NCBI GenBank assembly: GCA_014654775.1
Contig: JACVZW010000059.1
Coordinates: 112,341-176,340 of the forward strand
Direction: 5' to 3'
DNA: 64,000 bases
DNA from: Paracoccaceae bacterium
GTDB lineage: Bacteria; Pseudomonadota; Alphaproteobacteria; Rhodobacterales; Rhodobacteraceae
The notes under the pieces are model-generated. The model ran no database searches. It worked only from the letters and a program-made list of their open reading frames with translations, and was not told the origin of the DNA. Positions 43,339 to 50,784 of the stretch are shown here, one piece after another. The position numbers were made by a program, and so were the translations under genes. Within the stretch, counting starts at the first letter, position 1; each line of letters starts with the position of its first letter.

Positions 43339-44220
43339 ATGTGCGCCAAGCAAGTGACGAAGAAGCCCGCCGGTCAGGTGGAGACGACGGGCCATGAATG
43401 GGATGGCATCGAGGAACTCAACAACCCGATGCCGCGCTGGTGGGTCTGGACCTTTTACGCCACGATCCTCTGGGCCATCGGCTATATGATCGCCTATCCG
43501 GCATGGCCCCTGATCAACGGCGCAACGCCGGGGGTTCTGGGGGCGAGCACGCGGGCCGATGTGGCGGCGGAGATCGAGCGTTTCGATGCCGCCAATGCCG
43601 AGATCAAGGCCCAGCTGGTGGCGGCCCCCCTTGCCGCGATCCCGACGGATCAGGCGCTGATGGCCTATGCCGAACCGGCTGGGGCGTCGGTCTTCCGCAC
43701 TTATTGCGCGCAGTGCCACGGGTCGGGCGCGGCAGGGGTGGAAGGCAAGGGCTATCCCAGCCTGCTGGATGACGATTGGCTGTGGGGTGGCACGATCGAG
43801 GATATCCATCTGACGATCACGCATGGCATCCGTAACACGACAGACCCGGATGCGCGCTATTCGGAAATGCCGAAATTCGGTGTGGATGGCATCCTAGAGG
43901 GGGCGCAGATTGATGCAGTGGTGGAGCATGTGCTGGCCATTTCCGGGCAGGAGCATGACGCCACGCTGGCCATAGAAGGGGCGACGATCTTTGCCGACAA
44001 CTGCGCGGCCTGCCATATGGAGGCGGGCGAGGGCGATCCGACACAGGGCGCGCCCGCGCTGAACGACGCGATCTGGCTGTATGGCGGGTCGCGCGAGAAG
44101 GTCAAAGAGTCGGTGGTCTATGCCCGCTTTGGCGTGATGCCGGGCTGGACCGGCCGTTTGACCGAGGACGAAATCCGGGCGGTCGCAGCCTATGTCCATT
44201 CCCGCGGGGGTGGCGAGTGA
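43339..44220 (+). CDS. ccoP: cbb3 oxidase diheme subunit III
   Basis: A 293-residue protein with an N-terminal membrane anchor (about 34-58, containing [17 protein letters not shown]) and two cytochrome c domains. Heme motifs are CAQCH at 123-127 and CAACH at 222-226. It is the electron entry subunit. A strong terminator (44311-44345) follows, ending ccoNOQP. Confidence 0.95.
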   Translation: MCAKQVTKKPAGQVETTGHEWDGIEELNNPMPRWWVWTFYATILWAIGYMIAYPAWPLINGATPGVLGASTRADVAAEIERFDAANAEIKAQLVAAPLAAIPTDQALMAYAEPAGASVFRTYCAQCHGSGAAGVEGKGYPSLLDDDWLWGGTIEDIHLTITHGIRNTTDPDARYSEMPKFGVDGILEGAQIDAVVEHVLAISGQEHDATLAIEGATIFADNCAACHMEAGEGDPTQGAPALNDAIWLYGGSREKVKESVVYARFGVMPGWTGRLTEDEIRAVAAYVHSRGGGE

Positions 44221-44310
44221 TCCATTTCCCGGCGGTCCGCCGCCGGGGAAGGCACCGGTGCCCCACCTGTTCGCGCGTTTCCTGGGGGTGCCGGTGCCGG
44301 AATTTTCTGG

Positions 44311-44345
44311 CGGCGGGGTCGGAAGGCCCCGCCGTTTTCATTTTG
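44311..44345 (+). terminator. Terminator of ccoNOQP
   Basis: CGGCGGGG at 44311-44318 pairs with CCCCGCCG at 44327-44334 around an 8-base loop, followed by TTTTCATTTT. This is the clearest intrinsic terminator in the window. A GTAGGATGGGC palindrome begins right after it. Confidence 0.88.
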
Positions 44346-44372
44346 TAGGATGGGCAGTATTGCCCATCCTAC
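44345..44372. repeat. GTAGGATGGGC palindrome, copy 3
   Basis: A 12-bp perfect stem GTAGGATGGGCA with loop GTAT, between ccoP and the thioredoxin-like gene (convergent). It follows the T run of the ccoP terminator and lies 10 bp from the thioredoxin stop, so it may terminate the opposite transcript. Confidence 0.85.
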
Positions 44373-44381
44373 GCGTGGGCG

Positions 44382-44810
44382 TCAGGCCCCGGCGGCGGCA
44401 AGGCCTGCGTCCAGCAGGGCCTTGATCTCTTCTGTCGAGGTGCCTGCAACGGTGCGGCCGAGTTCCTCTTCCCCCTTCAAAAGCACAAGGGTGGACCGAC
44501 GCGGGATCTGCAGTTTCTGCGCCAGTTCGCCGTCGCCATAGGCATCCCAATCCACGGTGATGAATCGGATCGCCTTGTCATAGGCGGGGTTTTCGGCGCG
44601 CAGCGCGTCCATCACGCGGACTTGCGCGCGGCAGGTGGAACACCAGCTGGCCCAGAAGTCGAGGAGGATGACCTTGCCATCGGCCATGTCCTTTTCGGCG
44701 AGGCCGGGGGTGTAGAAGAGCTTTTCCATCTCGGCCCGCGATGCGGTGGGGGCGAGGGCAAGGCTGGCGGCGGAGGCCAGAAGCAGGCTGCGACGGTCGA
44801 TCATGGACAT
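44382..44810 (-). CDS. Exported thioredoxin-like protein (DsbD gamma/TlpA type)
   Basis: A 142-residue periplasmic thioredoxin-fold protein. The N-terminus has a twin-arginine-like signal (DRRSLLLASAASLALAP, cleavage near SRA). The redox motif is WCSTC at 56-60, and the cis-proline loop reads QIPRRSTLVLL. With the adjacent CcdA-type electron channel it would keep periplasmic thiols reduced, for example apocytochrome c or copper chaperones. Its place inside the cco region suggests service to cbb3 assembly. It starts 18 bp after the ccdA stop. Confidence 0.85.
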   Translation of the reverse strand: MSMIDRRSLLLASAASLALAPTASRAEMEKLFYTPGLAEKDMADGKVILLDFWASWCSTCRAQVRVMDALRAENPAYDKAIRFITVDWDAYGDGELAQKLQIPRRSTLVLLKGEEELGRTVAGTSTEEIKALLDAGLAAAGA

Positions 44811-44828
44811 GTCCTTTCTTCGGAGGGA

Positions 44829-45545
44829 TCAGAGGGCGACGGAGAGATCCGTCAGCCACGGCGGCAGGGTGTCGAGAAGCCATGCCTCGACCGGGTGGTT
44901 GAGGCCGAACCAGAGGAAGAGGCCGACGGCGAGGAAAGCCCCGCCGAGGATGGGCCGCGCCTTGGGGGCAAGGCGGGCGATCAGGGCCTTGCGGGCCTGA
45001 AGGCGGGACTTGGCCCCATAGGCGAGCAGCAGGATCAGGGTGGAAACCCCAGCGGCGAAGGCCGTCATCACCAGTGCGGCGGCGGTGAGGTCCTGACGGC
45101 TGGCGGCAAGGGAGATTGCCGCGCCGAGGGTGGGGCCGATGCAGGGGCTCCAGACTGCGCCGAGGAGAAGGCCGCCGAGAAGCTGTCCCTTGGGCGAGGT
45201 GGCCCAGTCGGCGGCGAGGTTCTGATCGGCGCGGCTGGCCAAGGCCGTGGTGGCGGAGGCGAAGCCTGCTGAGAGGCGGGGGACCAGCATCATCAGGCCG
45301 AAGGCGGCCATGACCAGTGCCGCGCCGCGCGCCACGGCGTCGGGGGAAAGGCCGAGGCCCGGGCCTGCGGCGGAGAGGGTGAGGCCGAGGGCGACGAAGG
45401 ACAGGCTCATCCCGAGGGCGAGGCGGAGGGGGGCGCGGCGGTCAGCGGAAAGTGCGGTGGACAGGACAATGGGAAGGATAGGCAGGATGCAGGGATTGAT
45501 GAGCGTCAGAAGGCCGGCGCCATAGGCGAAGAGCAGTTCGATCAT
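44829..45545 (-). CDS. ccdA: CcdA-family thiol-disulfide electron transporter
   Basis: A 238-residue membrane protein with about six segments. Redox cysteines are C19 in INPCILPILP and a second in WSPCIGPTLG near residue 134, the positions conserved in CcdA/DsbD-beta proteins. It carries electrons from cytoplasmic thioredoxin to periplasmic thiol proteins, most likely the product of the next gene. Many Rhodobacteraceae encode CcdA elsewhere, so its position between ccoP and ccoG is notable. It is divergent from ccoG. Confidence 0.88.
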   Translation of the reverse strand: MIELLFAYGAGLLTLINPCILPILPIVLSTALSADRRAPLRLALGMSLSFVALGLTLSAAGPGLGLSPDAVARGAALVMAAFGLMMLVPRLSAGFASATTALASRADQNLAADWATSPKGQLLGGLLLGAVWSPCIGPTLGAAISLAASRQDLTAAALVMTAFAAGVSTLILLLAYGAKSRLQARKALIARLAPKARPILGGAFLAVGLFLWFGLNHPVEAWLLDTLPPWLTDLSVAL

Positions 45546-45700
45546 GGCATCCCCGTGCAGTTCGGCGGCCTGTCGGCCTGTGCTTGGCTGTCCATACGCC
45601 GGGACGGGGCGAGTCGTTTCCGTCGATGACGGAATGGTGATCGGCGGGTGGCGTTGGAACAGGGGTTTGCCTGCGACAAAGCTGCATTCCGGATGACGGT

Positions 45701-45714
45701 TTGATGCAGGTCAA
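45701..45714 (+). promoter_or_regulatory. FnrL box for ccoGHIS
   Basis: TTGAT-GCAG-GTCAA, centred at 45707.5. A class II start would be near 45749, 23 bases before the ccoG GTG and upstream of its CGGAGAA ribosome site. It would give the maturation genes their own low-oxygen control. Confidence 0.82.
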
Positions 45715-45771
45715 GGTGGCGGCCGCCCCGGCGCGGGATACCGAGGACAGCCGAATCCCCCGGAGAATGCC

Positions 45772-47199
45772 GTGACCAGCCCCGATACCGAGCCGCAGAG
45801 CCTTTATGCCGCGCGCGAGCCGATCTTTCCGCGCCGGGTGAAGGGGGCGTTCCGGACCCTGAAATGGTGGATCATGGCGGTGACCTTGGGCATCTATTAC
45901 CTGACGCCGTGGATCCGCTGGGACCGGGGGCCGAACCTGCCGGATCAGGCGGTGCTGATCGACATGGCGCACCGGCGTTTCTTCTTTTTCATGATCGAGA
46001 TCTGGCCGCATGAATTCTATTTCGTGGCCGGGCTTTTGATCATGGCCGGGTTGGGGCTGTTTCTGTTCACCAGCGCCGCCGGGCGGGTGTGGTGCGGCTA
46101 TGCCTGCCCGCAGACGGTATGGACGGACCTGTATATCCTTGTCGAACGCTGGGTCGAAGGGGACCGCAACGCCCGCATCCGCCTGCATCGGCAGGGCTGG
46201 GATGGCGAGAAGATCCGGAAACGGGCGATCAAATGGTCGATCTGGTTCCTGATTGGGTTGGCCACGGGGGGGGCGTGGATCTTCTACTTCACCGATGCGC
46301 CGACGCTGGCGGTCGATCTGGTCACCGGGAATGCCCATCCCATCGCCTATACGACGATGTTGATCCTGACGGCGACGACCTTTGCCTTCGGGGGCTTTGC
46401 ACGCGAACAGATGTGCATTTACGCCTGCCCATGGCCGCGCATTCAGGCGGCGATGATGGATGAGGATACGATCACCATCGCCTATCGCGATTGGAGGGGC
46501 GAGCCGCGGGGCAAGCAGGATGTGGCGGGGCATGGCGATTGCATCGACTGCAAGGCCTGCGTGAATGTCTGCCCGATGGGGATCGACATCCGCAACGGGC
46601 AGCAGCTGGCCTGTATCACCTGCGGGCTGTGCATCGATGCCTGCAACGACATGATGGACAAGATCGGCAAGCCGCGCGACCTGATCGGGTATCTCGCGCT
46701 GACCGACGAGGTGCGCGAGCGCGAGGGCAAGGCGCCCAAGAGCGTGTGGACCCATGTCTTCCGGCCGCGCACCGTGCTTTACACGGTGCTCTGGGCGGGG
46801 GTGGGGATCGCGCTGGTGGTGGCGCTGTTCCTGCGGTCGGATATCGACGTGAATGTGACGCCGGTCCGAAACCCCACCTATGTGACGCTGTCGGATGGGA
46901 CGATCCGCAACACTTATGACCTGCGGTTGCGGAACAAGACGGGGGATGACGCCTTCTTTTCGATCGCGATCACCTCTGAAGAGGAGCTGACGATCAGGCT
47001 GGAAGGGACGGAGGATGCACTGGTGCGCGTGCCTGCGAACGAGACCTTGCAACAGCGGGTCTATGTCGAGGCGGCGCCGGGATCGGAAGCCGCGACCGAG
47101 GATCGGACGGAGCTGCGGCTTTGGGTGGCGGATACCGAAGGCAAGGATCGGGTGTCGCATGAAACGGTCTTCAACGGAAAGGAAGAGTCCGATGACTGA
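45772..47199 (+). CDS. ccoG: cbb3 oxidase maturation iron-sulfur protein (Cu reductase) CcoG/RdxB
   Basis: A 475-residue membrane protein. Membrane segments carry CGYACPQTVW and CIYACPWPRIQ. A two-[4Fe-4S] ferredoxin domain (about 255-300) has CIDCKACVNVCP and CITCGLCIDACND. The C-terminal third is an Ig-like periplasmic domain. CcoG is thought to reduce Cu(II) before CcoI moves it for CuB assembly. The start is GTG; the stop overlaps ccoH by 8 bp. Confidence 0.94.
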   Translation: MTSPDTEPQSLYAAREPIFPRRVKGAFRTLKWWIMAVTLGIYYLTPWIRWDRGPNLPDQAVLIDMAHRRFFFFMIEIWPHEFYFVAGLLIMAGLGLFLFTSAAGRVWCGYACPQTVWTDLYILVERWVEGDRNARIRLHRQGWDGEKIRKRAIKWSIWFLIGLATGGAWIFYFTDAPTLAVDLVTGNAHPIAYTTMLILTATTFAFGGFAREQMCIYACPWPRIQAAMMDEDTITIAYRDWRGEPRGKQDVAGHGDCIDCKACVNVCPMGIDIRNGQQLACITCGLCIDACNDMMDKIGKPRDLIGYLALTDEVREREGKAPKSVWTHVFRPRTVLYTVLWAGVGIALVVALFLRSDIDVNVTPVRNPTYVTLSDGTIRNTYDLRLRNKTGDDAFFSIAITSEEELTIRLEGTEDALVRVPANETLQQRVYVEAAPGSEAATEDRTELRLWVADTEGKDRVSHETVFNGKEESDD

Positions 47200-47656
47200 A
47201 TTGACGGGGCGGCATGTGCTGGGGATCACGGTGGGGGCCTTTGGCATCATCATCACGGTGAACATGGTGATGGCAGTGCAGGCGGTGCGGACCTTTCCGG
47301 GGCTGGAGGTGGCGAACGGCTATATCGCGAGCCAGACCTTTGATGCCGAGCGGAAGGCGCAGCTGGCGCTGGGATGGACGGCGGTGCCGGACTATCGCGA
47401 CGGCAAGCTGACGCTGACGCTGATGGATGCCGAAGGGCTGCCTGCGGCGGTGAAATCCATCGACCTGCTGGTGGGGCGGACGACGGCGTCTAATGACGAC
47501 GTGCGACCGGTGCTGACGCGGGTGTCGGGCATCTGGGAGACGCATCTGGCGCTGGCGCGGGGCAAGTGGATGCTGAAGGTGGAGGCGGTGGCGCCGGATG
47601 GGACGATGTTCCGGCAGCGGCTGGAACTGTTCGTGATGGATCAGGTGCAGGGGTAA
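47192..47656 (+). CDS. ccoH: cbb3 oxidase assembly protein CcoH/FixH
   Basis: A 154-residue protein with one N-terminal membrane segment (about 10-31, containing ITVGAFGIIITVNMVMAV) and a periplasmic FixH domain (SQTFDAERKAQLALGW and LARGKWMLKVEA). It associates with assembling cbb3. I start at the ATG at 47192, inside the ccoG end, because the anchor begins there and GGAAAGGAAG precedes it. Confidence 0.92.
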   Translation: MTELTGRHVLGITVGAFGIIITVNMVMAVQAVRTFPGLEVANGYIASQTFDAERKAQLALGWTAVPDYRDGKLTLTLMDAEGLPAAVKSIDLLVGRTTASNDDVRPVLTRVSGIWETHLALARGKWMLKVEAVAPDGTMFRQRLELFVMDQVQG

Positions 47657-47660
47657 CGCC

Positions 47661-49883
47661 ATGACGATATCCGCCCCCTTCCCGGCGGCCCCGCGCGAGG
47701 AGGAGCATGTGACCGCCTCGGCCTGCCCGGCCTGCGTGGCCGCGCCCAGTGCGGCGGCCATCGCGGCGGCGGCAGCGGCGGAAAAGGGCGCGCGGTTGAT
47801 GCTGTCCTTGCCCACGGCGCATTGCGCGGCCTGCATTTCCACGGTGGAGCAGGCGGTGCAGGCAGTTCCCGGCGTGCGCAGCGCGCGGGTGAACCTGACG
47901 CTGCGGCGGCTGTCGGTGGAGGCGGGGCCGGAGGTGACGGCGGATGCGCTGATCGGCGTGCTGAAGGGCGTGGGCTATGAGGCGCATGAGCTTGACCCCG
48001 GGCTTCTGAGCGCGACAGAGACGGATCGGCAGGGGCGCGATCTGCTGATGCGGCTGGGGGTGGCGGGGTTCAGCATGATGAATGTCATGCTGCTGTCCGT
48101 CGCCGTCTGGTCGGGGGCGGAGGCGGCGACGCGCGATCTGTTCCACTGGATTTCGGCGGCGATTGCGCTGCCGACGGTGGTCTTTGCGGGGCAGCCCTTC
48201 TTCAAGAGCGCTTGGGCCAGTTTGCGGGTGGGGCGGCTGGGGATGGATGTGCCGATCAGCCTTGCGCTGATCCTTGCTTCGTCGATCTCGCTGTTCGAGA
48301 CGTGGAAGAGCGGGCATCACGCCTATTTCGACGCGGCGGTGATGCTGTCCTTCTTCTTGCTGGCGGGGCGGTATCTGGACCATCGCACGCGGGCGGTGGC
48401 GCGGTCGGCGGCGGAGGAATTGGCGGCGCTGGAAGTGCCGCGCGCGGTGGTGCTGCGCGCGGGTGCGGAAGTCACGCTGCCGATTGCCGAGGTCATGGCG
48501 GGCGATCTGGTGCGGGTGCGTCCGGGCGGGCGGATGCCCGTCGATGGCGTGGTGGTGGAGGGGCAGTCGGAACTGGACCGGTCGCTGCTGACGGGGGAAA
48601 GCCTGCCCGTCTTCGCGGGGCCGGACACGGTGGTGTCGGCCGGGGAGGTGAACCTGACCGGGCCCTTGACGGTACGGGTGACAGCGGCGGGGCGGGACTC
48701 GAGCCTGCACCGGATGGCCGATCTGGTGGCGGTCGCGGAGAGCGCGAAGACACGCTACACATCCTTGGCCGAGCGGGCGGCGAAATGGTATTCGCCGCTG
48801 GTGCATATCCTGTCCTTCAGCGCCTTTGGCTTCTGGATGTGGAAGACGGGCGGCGATCTGCGCTATGCGGTCAATATCTCGGCGGCGGTTCTGATCATCA
48901 CCTGCCCCTGCGCGCTGGGCCTTGCGGTGCCGGCGGTGGTGACGGCGGCGAGTGGGAAATTGTTCCGCAAGGGCCTGCTGATCAAGCATGGCACGGCGCT
49001 GGAGCGGCTGGCAGAGGTGGATACGGTCGTCTTCGACAAGACCGGGACGCTGACCATGGGCGCGCCGGAGGTGACCAATCTGGGCACCCATCCCCGCGCG
49101 GCGGTGGAGGTGGCGGTGGCGCTGGCGGCGGCGTCGTCGCATCCGCTGGCGCTGGCCCTTGTGGCGGGGGCGCGGGCGGCTGGGATTTTCCCCACACGGG
49201 TGGAAGACCTGCGCGAGTTGCCGGGCTATGGTGTCGAAGGGGTCTGGAAGGGCCGCCGGGTGCGGCTGGGACGGGCAGAATGGTGCGGTTCGGAACCTGT
49301 TCATACGACAGCGACCTATCTTTGCACCGGCGAAGGCCCGGCGCGGGCCTTCACCTTTGCCGACAGTCTGCGCCCAGGTGCGGCGGAGGCGGTGGCCAGT
49401 TTGCGCGCGCAGGGGCTGCGCGTGATGCTGATTTCAGGCGATGCGCAGGGGGCGGTGGCGGGTCTGGCGGCGCGTCTGGGGATTGTGGATTGGACGGCGG
49501 GCGCGCTGCCTGCCGAGAAGGCCGCGACGGTAACCGGGCTGACGCAGGCGGGGCATCGGGTGCTGATGGTGGGAGATGGGCTGAACGATACGGCGGCGCT
49601 GGCGGCGGCGCATGTGTCCATCTCTCCGGCAAGTGCGCTGGATGCGGCGCGGGTGGCGTCGGATATCGTGCTGCTCGGTCAGGACATGGCGCCCATCGGC
49701 GATGCGCTGCGGATCAGCCGTCAGGCCTCGCGGCGGATCGTGGAGAATTTCGCGGTGTCGGCGGGGTATAACGTGATTGCGGTGCCGCTGGCCCTTGTCG
49801 GGCTGGCCACACCGCTGGCGGCGGCGGCGGCGATGTCGCTGTCGTCGATCACCGTTTCGCTGAATGCGTTACGGTTGAAGTGA
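47661..49883 (+). CDS. ccoI: Copper-transporting P-type ATPase CcoI/FixI
   Basis: A 740-residue P1B ATPase. The N-terminus has CPAC near 22-25 and a heavy-metal-associated domain with CAAC at 55-58. Eight membrane segments are expected; the ion site is CPC in ITCPCALGL near 414-416. Phosphorylation is at the aspartate of DKTGTLT (about 459) and the hinge is VGDGLNDTAAL. It exports copper across the inner membrane for insertion into CcoN. It starts 4 bp after ccoH. Confidence 0.94.
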   Translation: MTISAPFPAAPREEEHVTASACPACVAAPSAAAIAAAAAAEKGARLMLSLPTAHCAACISTVEQAVQAVPGVRSARVNLTLRRLSVEAGPEVTADALIGVLKGVGYEAHELDPGLLSATETDRQGRDLLMRLGVAGFSMMNVMLLSVAVWSGAEAATRDLFHWISAAIALPTVVFAGQPFFKSAWASLRVGRLGMDVPISLALILASSISLFETWKSGHHAYFDAAVMLSFFLLAGRYLDHRTRAVARSAAEELAALEVPRAVVLRAGAEVTLPIAEVMAGDLVRVRPGGRMPVDGVVVEGQSELDRSLLTGESLPVFAGPDTVVSAGEVNLTGPLTVRVTAAGRDSSLHRMADLVAVAESAKTRYTSLAERAAKWYSPLVHILSFSAFGFWMWKTGGDLRYAVNISAAVLIITCPCALGLAVPAVVTAASGKLFRKGLLIKHGTALERLAEVDTVVFDKTGTLTMGAPEVTNLGTHPRAAVEVAVALAAASSHPLALALVAGARAAGIFPTRVEDLRELPGYGVEGVWKGRRVRLGRAEWCGSEPVHTTATYLCTGEGPARAFTFADSLRPGAAEAVASLRAQGLRVMLISGDAQGAVAGLAARLGIVDWTAGALPAEKAATVTGLTQAGHRVLMVGDGLNDTAALAAAHVSISPASALDAARVASDIVLLGQDMAPIGDALRISRQASRRIVENFAVSAGYNVIAVPLALVGLATPLAAAAAMSLSSITVSLNALRLK

Positions 49884-49893
49884 GGAGAACGGC

Positions 49894-50052
49894 ATGGCGA
49901 TCCTGACCTATCTGATCCCGGTGTCGCTGTTTCTCGGCGGGATGGGACTGGCGGCCTTTTTCTGGGCGATGAAGACGAAGCAGTTCGAGGACCCGGAGGG
50001 GGACGCGAACCGCATCCTGACGAAGGACTGGGACGACCGGCCCAAGCCGTGA
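49894..50052 (+). CDS. ccoS: cbb3 oxidase maturation protein CcoS
   Basis: A 52-residue membrane protein too short for many gene finders. It has a single membrane segment (about 4-25, ending LGGMGLAAFFWAMKTKQF) followed by the family motif QFEDPEGDANRILTKD. CcoS is required for cofactor insertion into CcoN. The ATG at 49894 follows GAGGAGAA, 10 bp after the ccoI stop. Two AT-rich palindromes end the operon. Confidence 0.93.
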   Translation: MAILTYLIPVSLFLGGMGLAAFFWAMKTKQFEDPEGDANRILTKDWDDRPKP

Positions 50053-50062
50053 CGCATGGATC

Positions 50063-50105
50063 AAAAATCTTGGAAGATTTTTGCAAATTTCTTCGAAGAA
50101 ATTTG
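50063..50105. terminator. Bidirectional terminator between ccoS and the FAH-family gene
   Basis: AAAAATCTT at 50063-50071 pairs with AAGATTTTT at 50074-50082, giving A and T tracts on both sides. A second perfect 22-bp palindrome spans 50084-50105 with core TTCTTCGAAGAA. Together they sit between the convergent ccoS and FAH-family genes and can serve both directions. Confidence 0.75.
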
Positions 50106-50107
50106 GG

Positions 50108-50782
50108 TCAGGCGAGGTTGACGGTGGCGGGGGGCAGGTCGCCTACGGTGACGGTGCAGGTTTCGCCCCGTGCGATGGGGCCGACGCCGGCGGGGGTGCC
50201 TGTGAAGATCAGATCGCCGGGGTGCAGGTCCACATAGGTGGACAGGTGGGCGATGATCTCTGGCACCGACCAGATCATGTCTGACAGGCGGGCGGATTGG
50301 GTCAGGCGGTCGCCCACATGGCAGGTGATCGGGGCATCTGCGATCGGGCCTTCCACCAGTGCGCCGAGGATGGCGGAATGATCGAAGGCCTTGGCCATGT
50401 CCCAAGGGCGGCGGGCGGATTTGGCTTCGGCCTGAAGGTCGCGGCGGGTGAGGTCGTTTCCGGCGGCATGGCCCCAGATCAGGGCAGCGGCGTCTTGGGC
50501 CGCGACGTCGCGGCCGCCCGAAGCGAGGGCGACGACAAGCTCTGCCTCGTGGTGCAGATCGGCGGTGCGCGGCGGGTAGGGGATCGTTGCGCCCGATGGG
50601 ACGCAGGCATCGGCGGGTTTGGTGAAGAAGAAGGGGGCCTCGCGCGTGGGGTCGCCGCCCATTTCGCGGGTGTGTTCGGCGTAGTTGCGGCCCACGCAGA
50701 AGATGCGGCGGACAGGGAATCGCTGGTGGCTTTCGTGGATCGGCAGCGTGACAGGGGCCGGAATGGGGGGCAGGGCGGGCAC
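50108..50782 (-). CDS. Fumarylacetoacetate hydrolase (FAH) family protein
   Basis: A 224-residue enzyme of the small FAH family (acylpyruvase, decarboxylase or isomerase types). Typical segments: FPVRRIFCVGRNYAEH near 22-37, FFFTKPADA near 52, HHEAELVVAL (metal acidic residue), the KSARRPWDMAKAFD loop and TGTPAGVGP. I start at the GTG at 50782, just after the carboxypeptidase stop, because the N-terminus then has the family length; a GTG at 50806 would overlap that gene. It is downstream of the carboxypeptidase, perhaps co-transcribed. Confidence 0.87.
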   Translation of the reverse strand: MPALPPIPAPVTLPIHESHQRFPVRRIFCVGRNYAEHTREMGGDPTREAPFFFTKPADACVPSGATIPYPPRTADLHHEAELVVALASGGRDVAAQDAAALIWGHAAGNDLTRRDLQAEAKSARRPWDMAKAFDHSAILGALVEGPIADAPITCHVGDRLTQSARLSDMIWSVPEIIAHLSTYVDLHPGDLIFTGTPAGVGPIARGETCTVTVGDLPPATVNLA

Positions 50783-50784
50783 CC

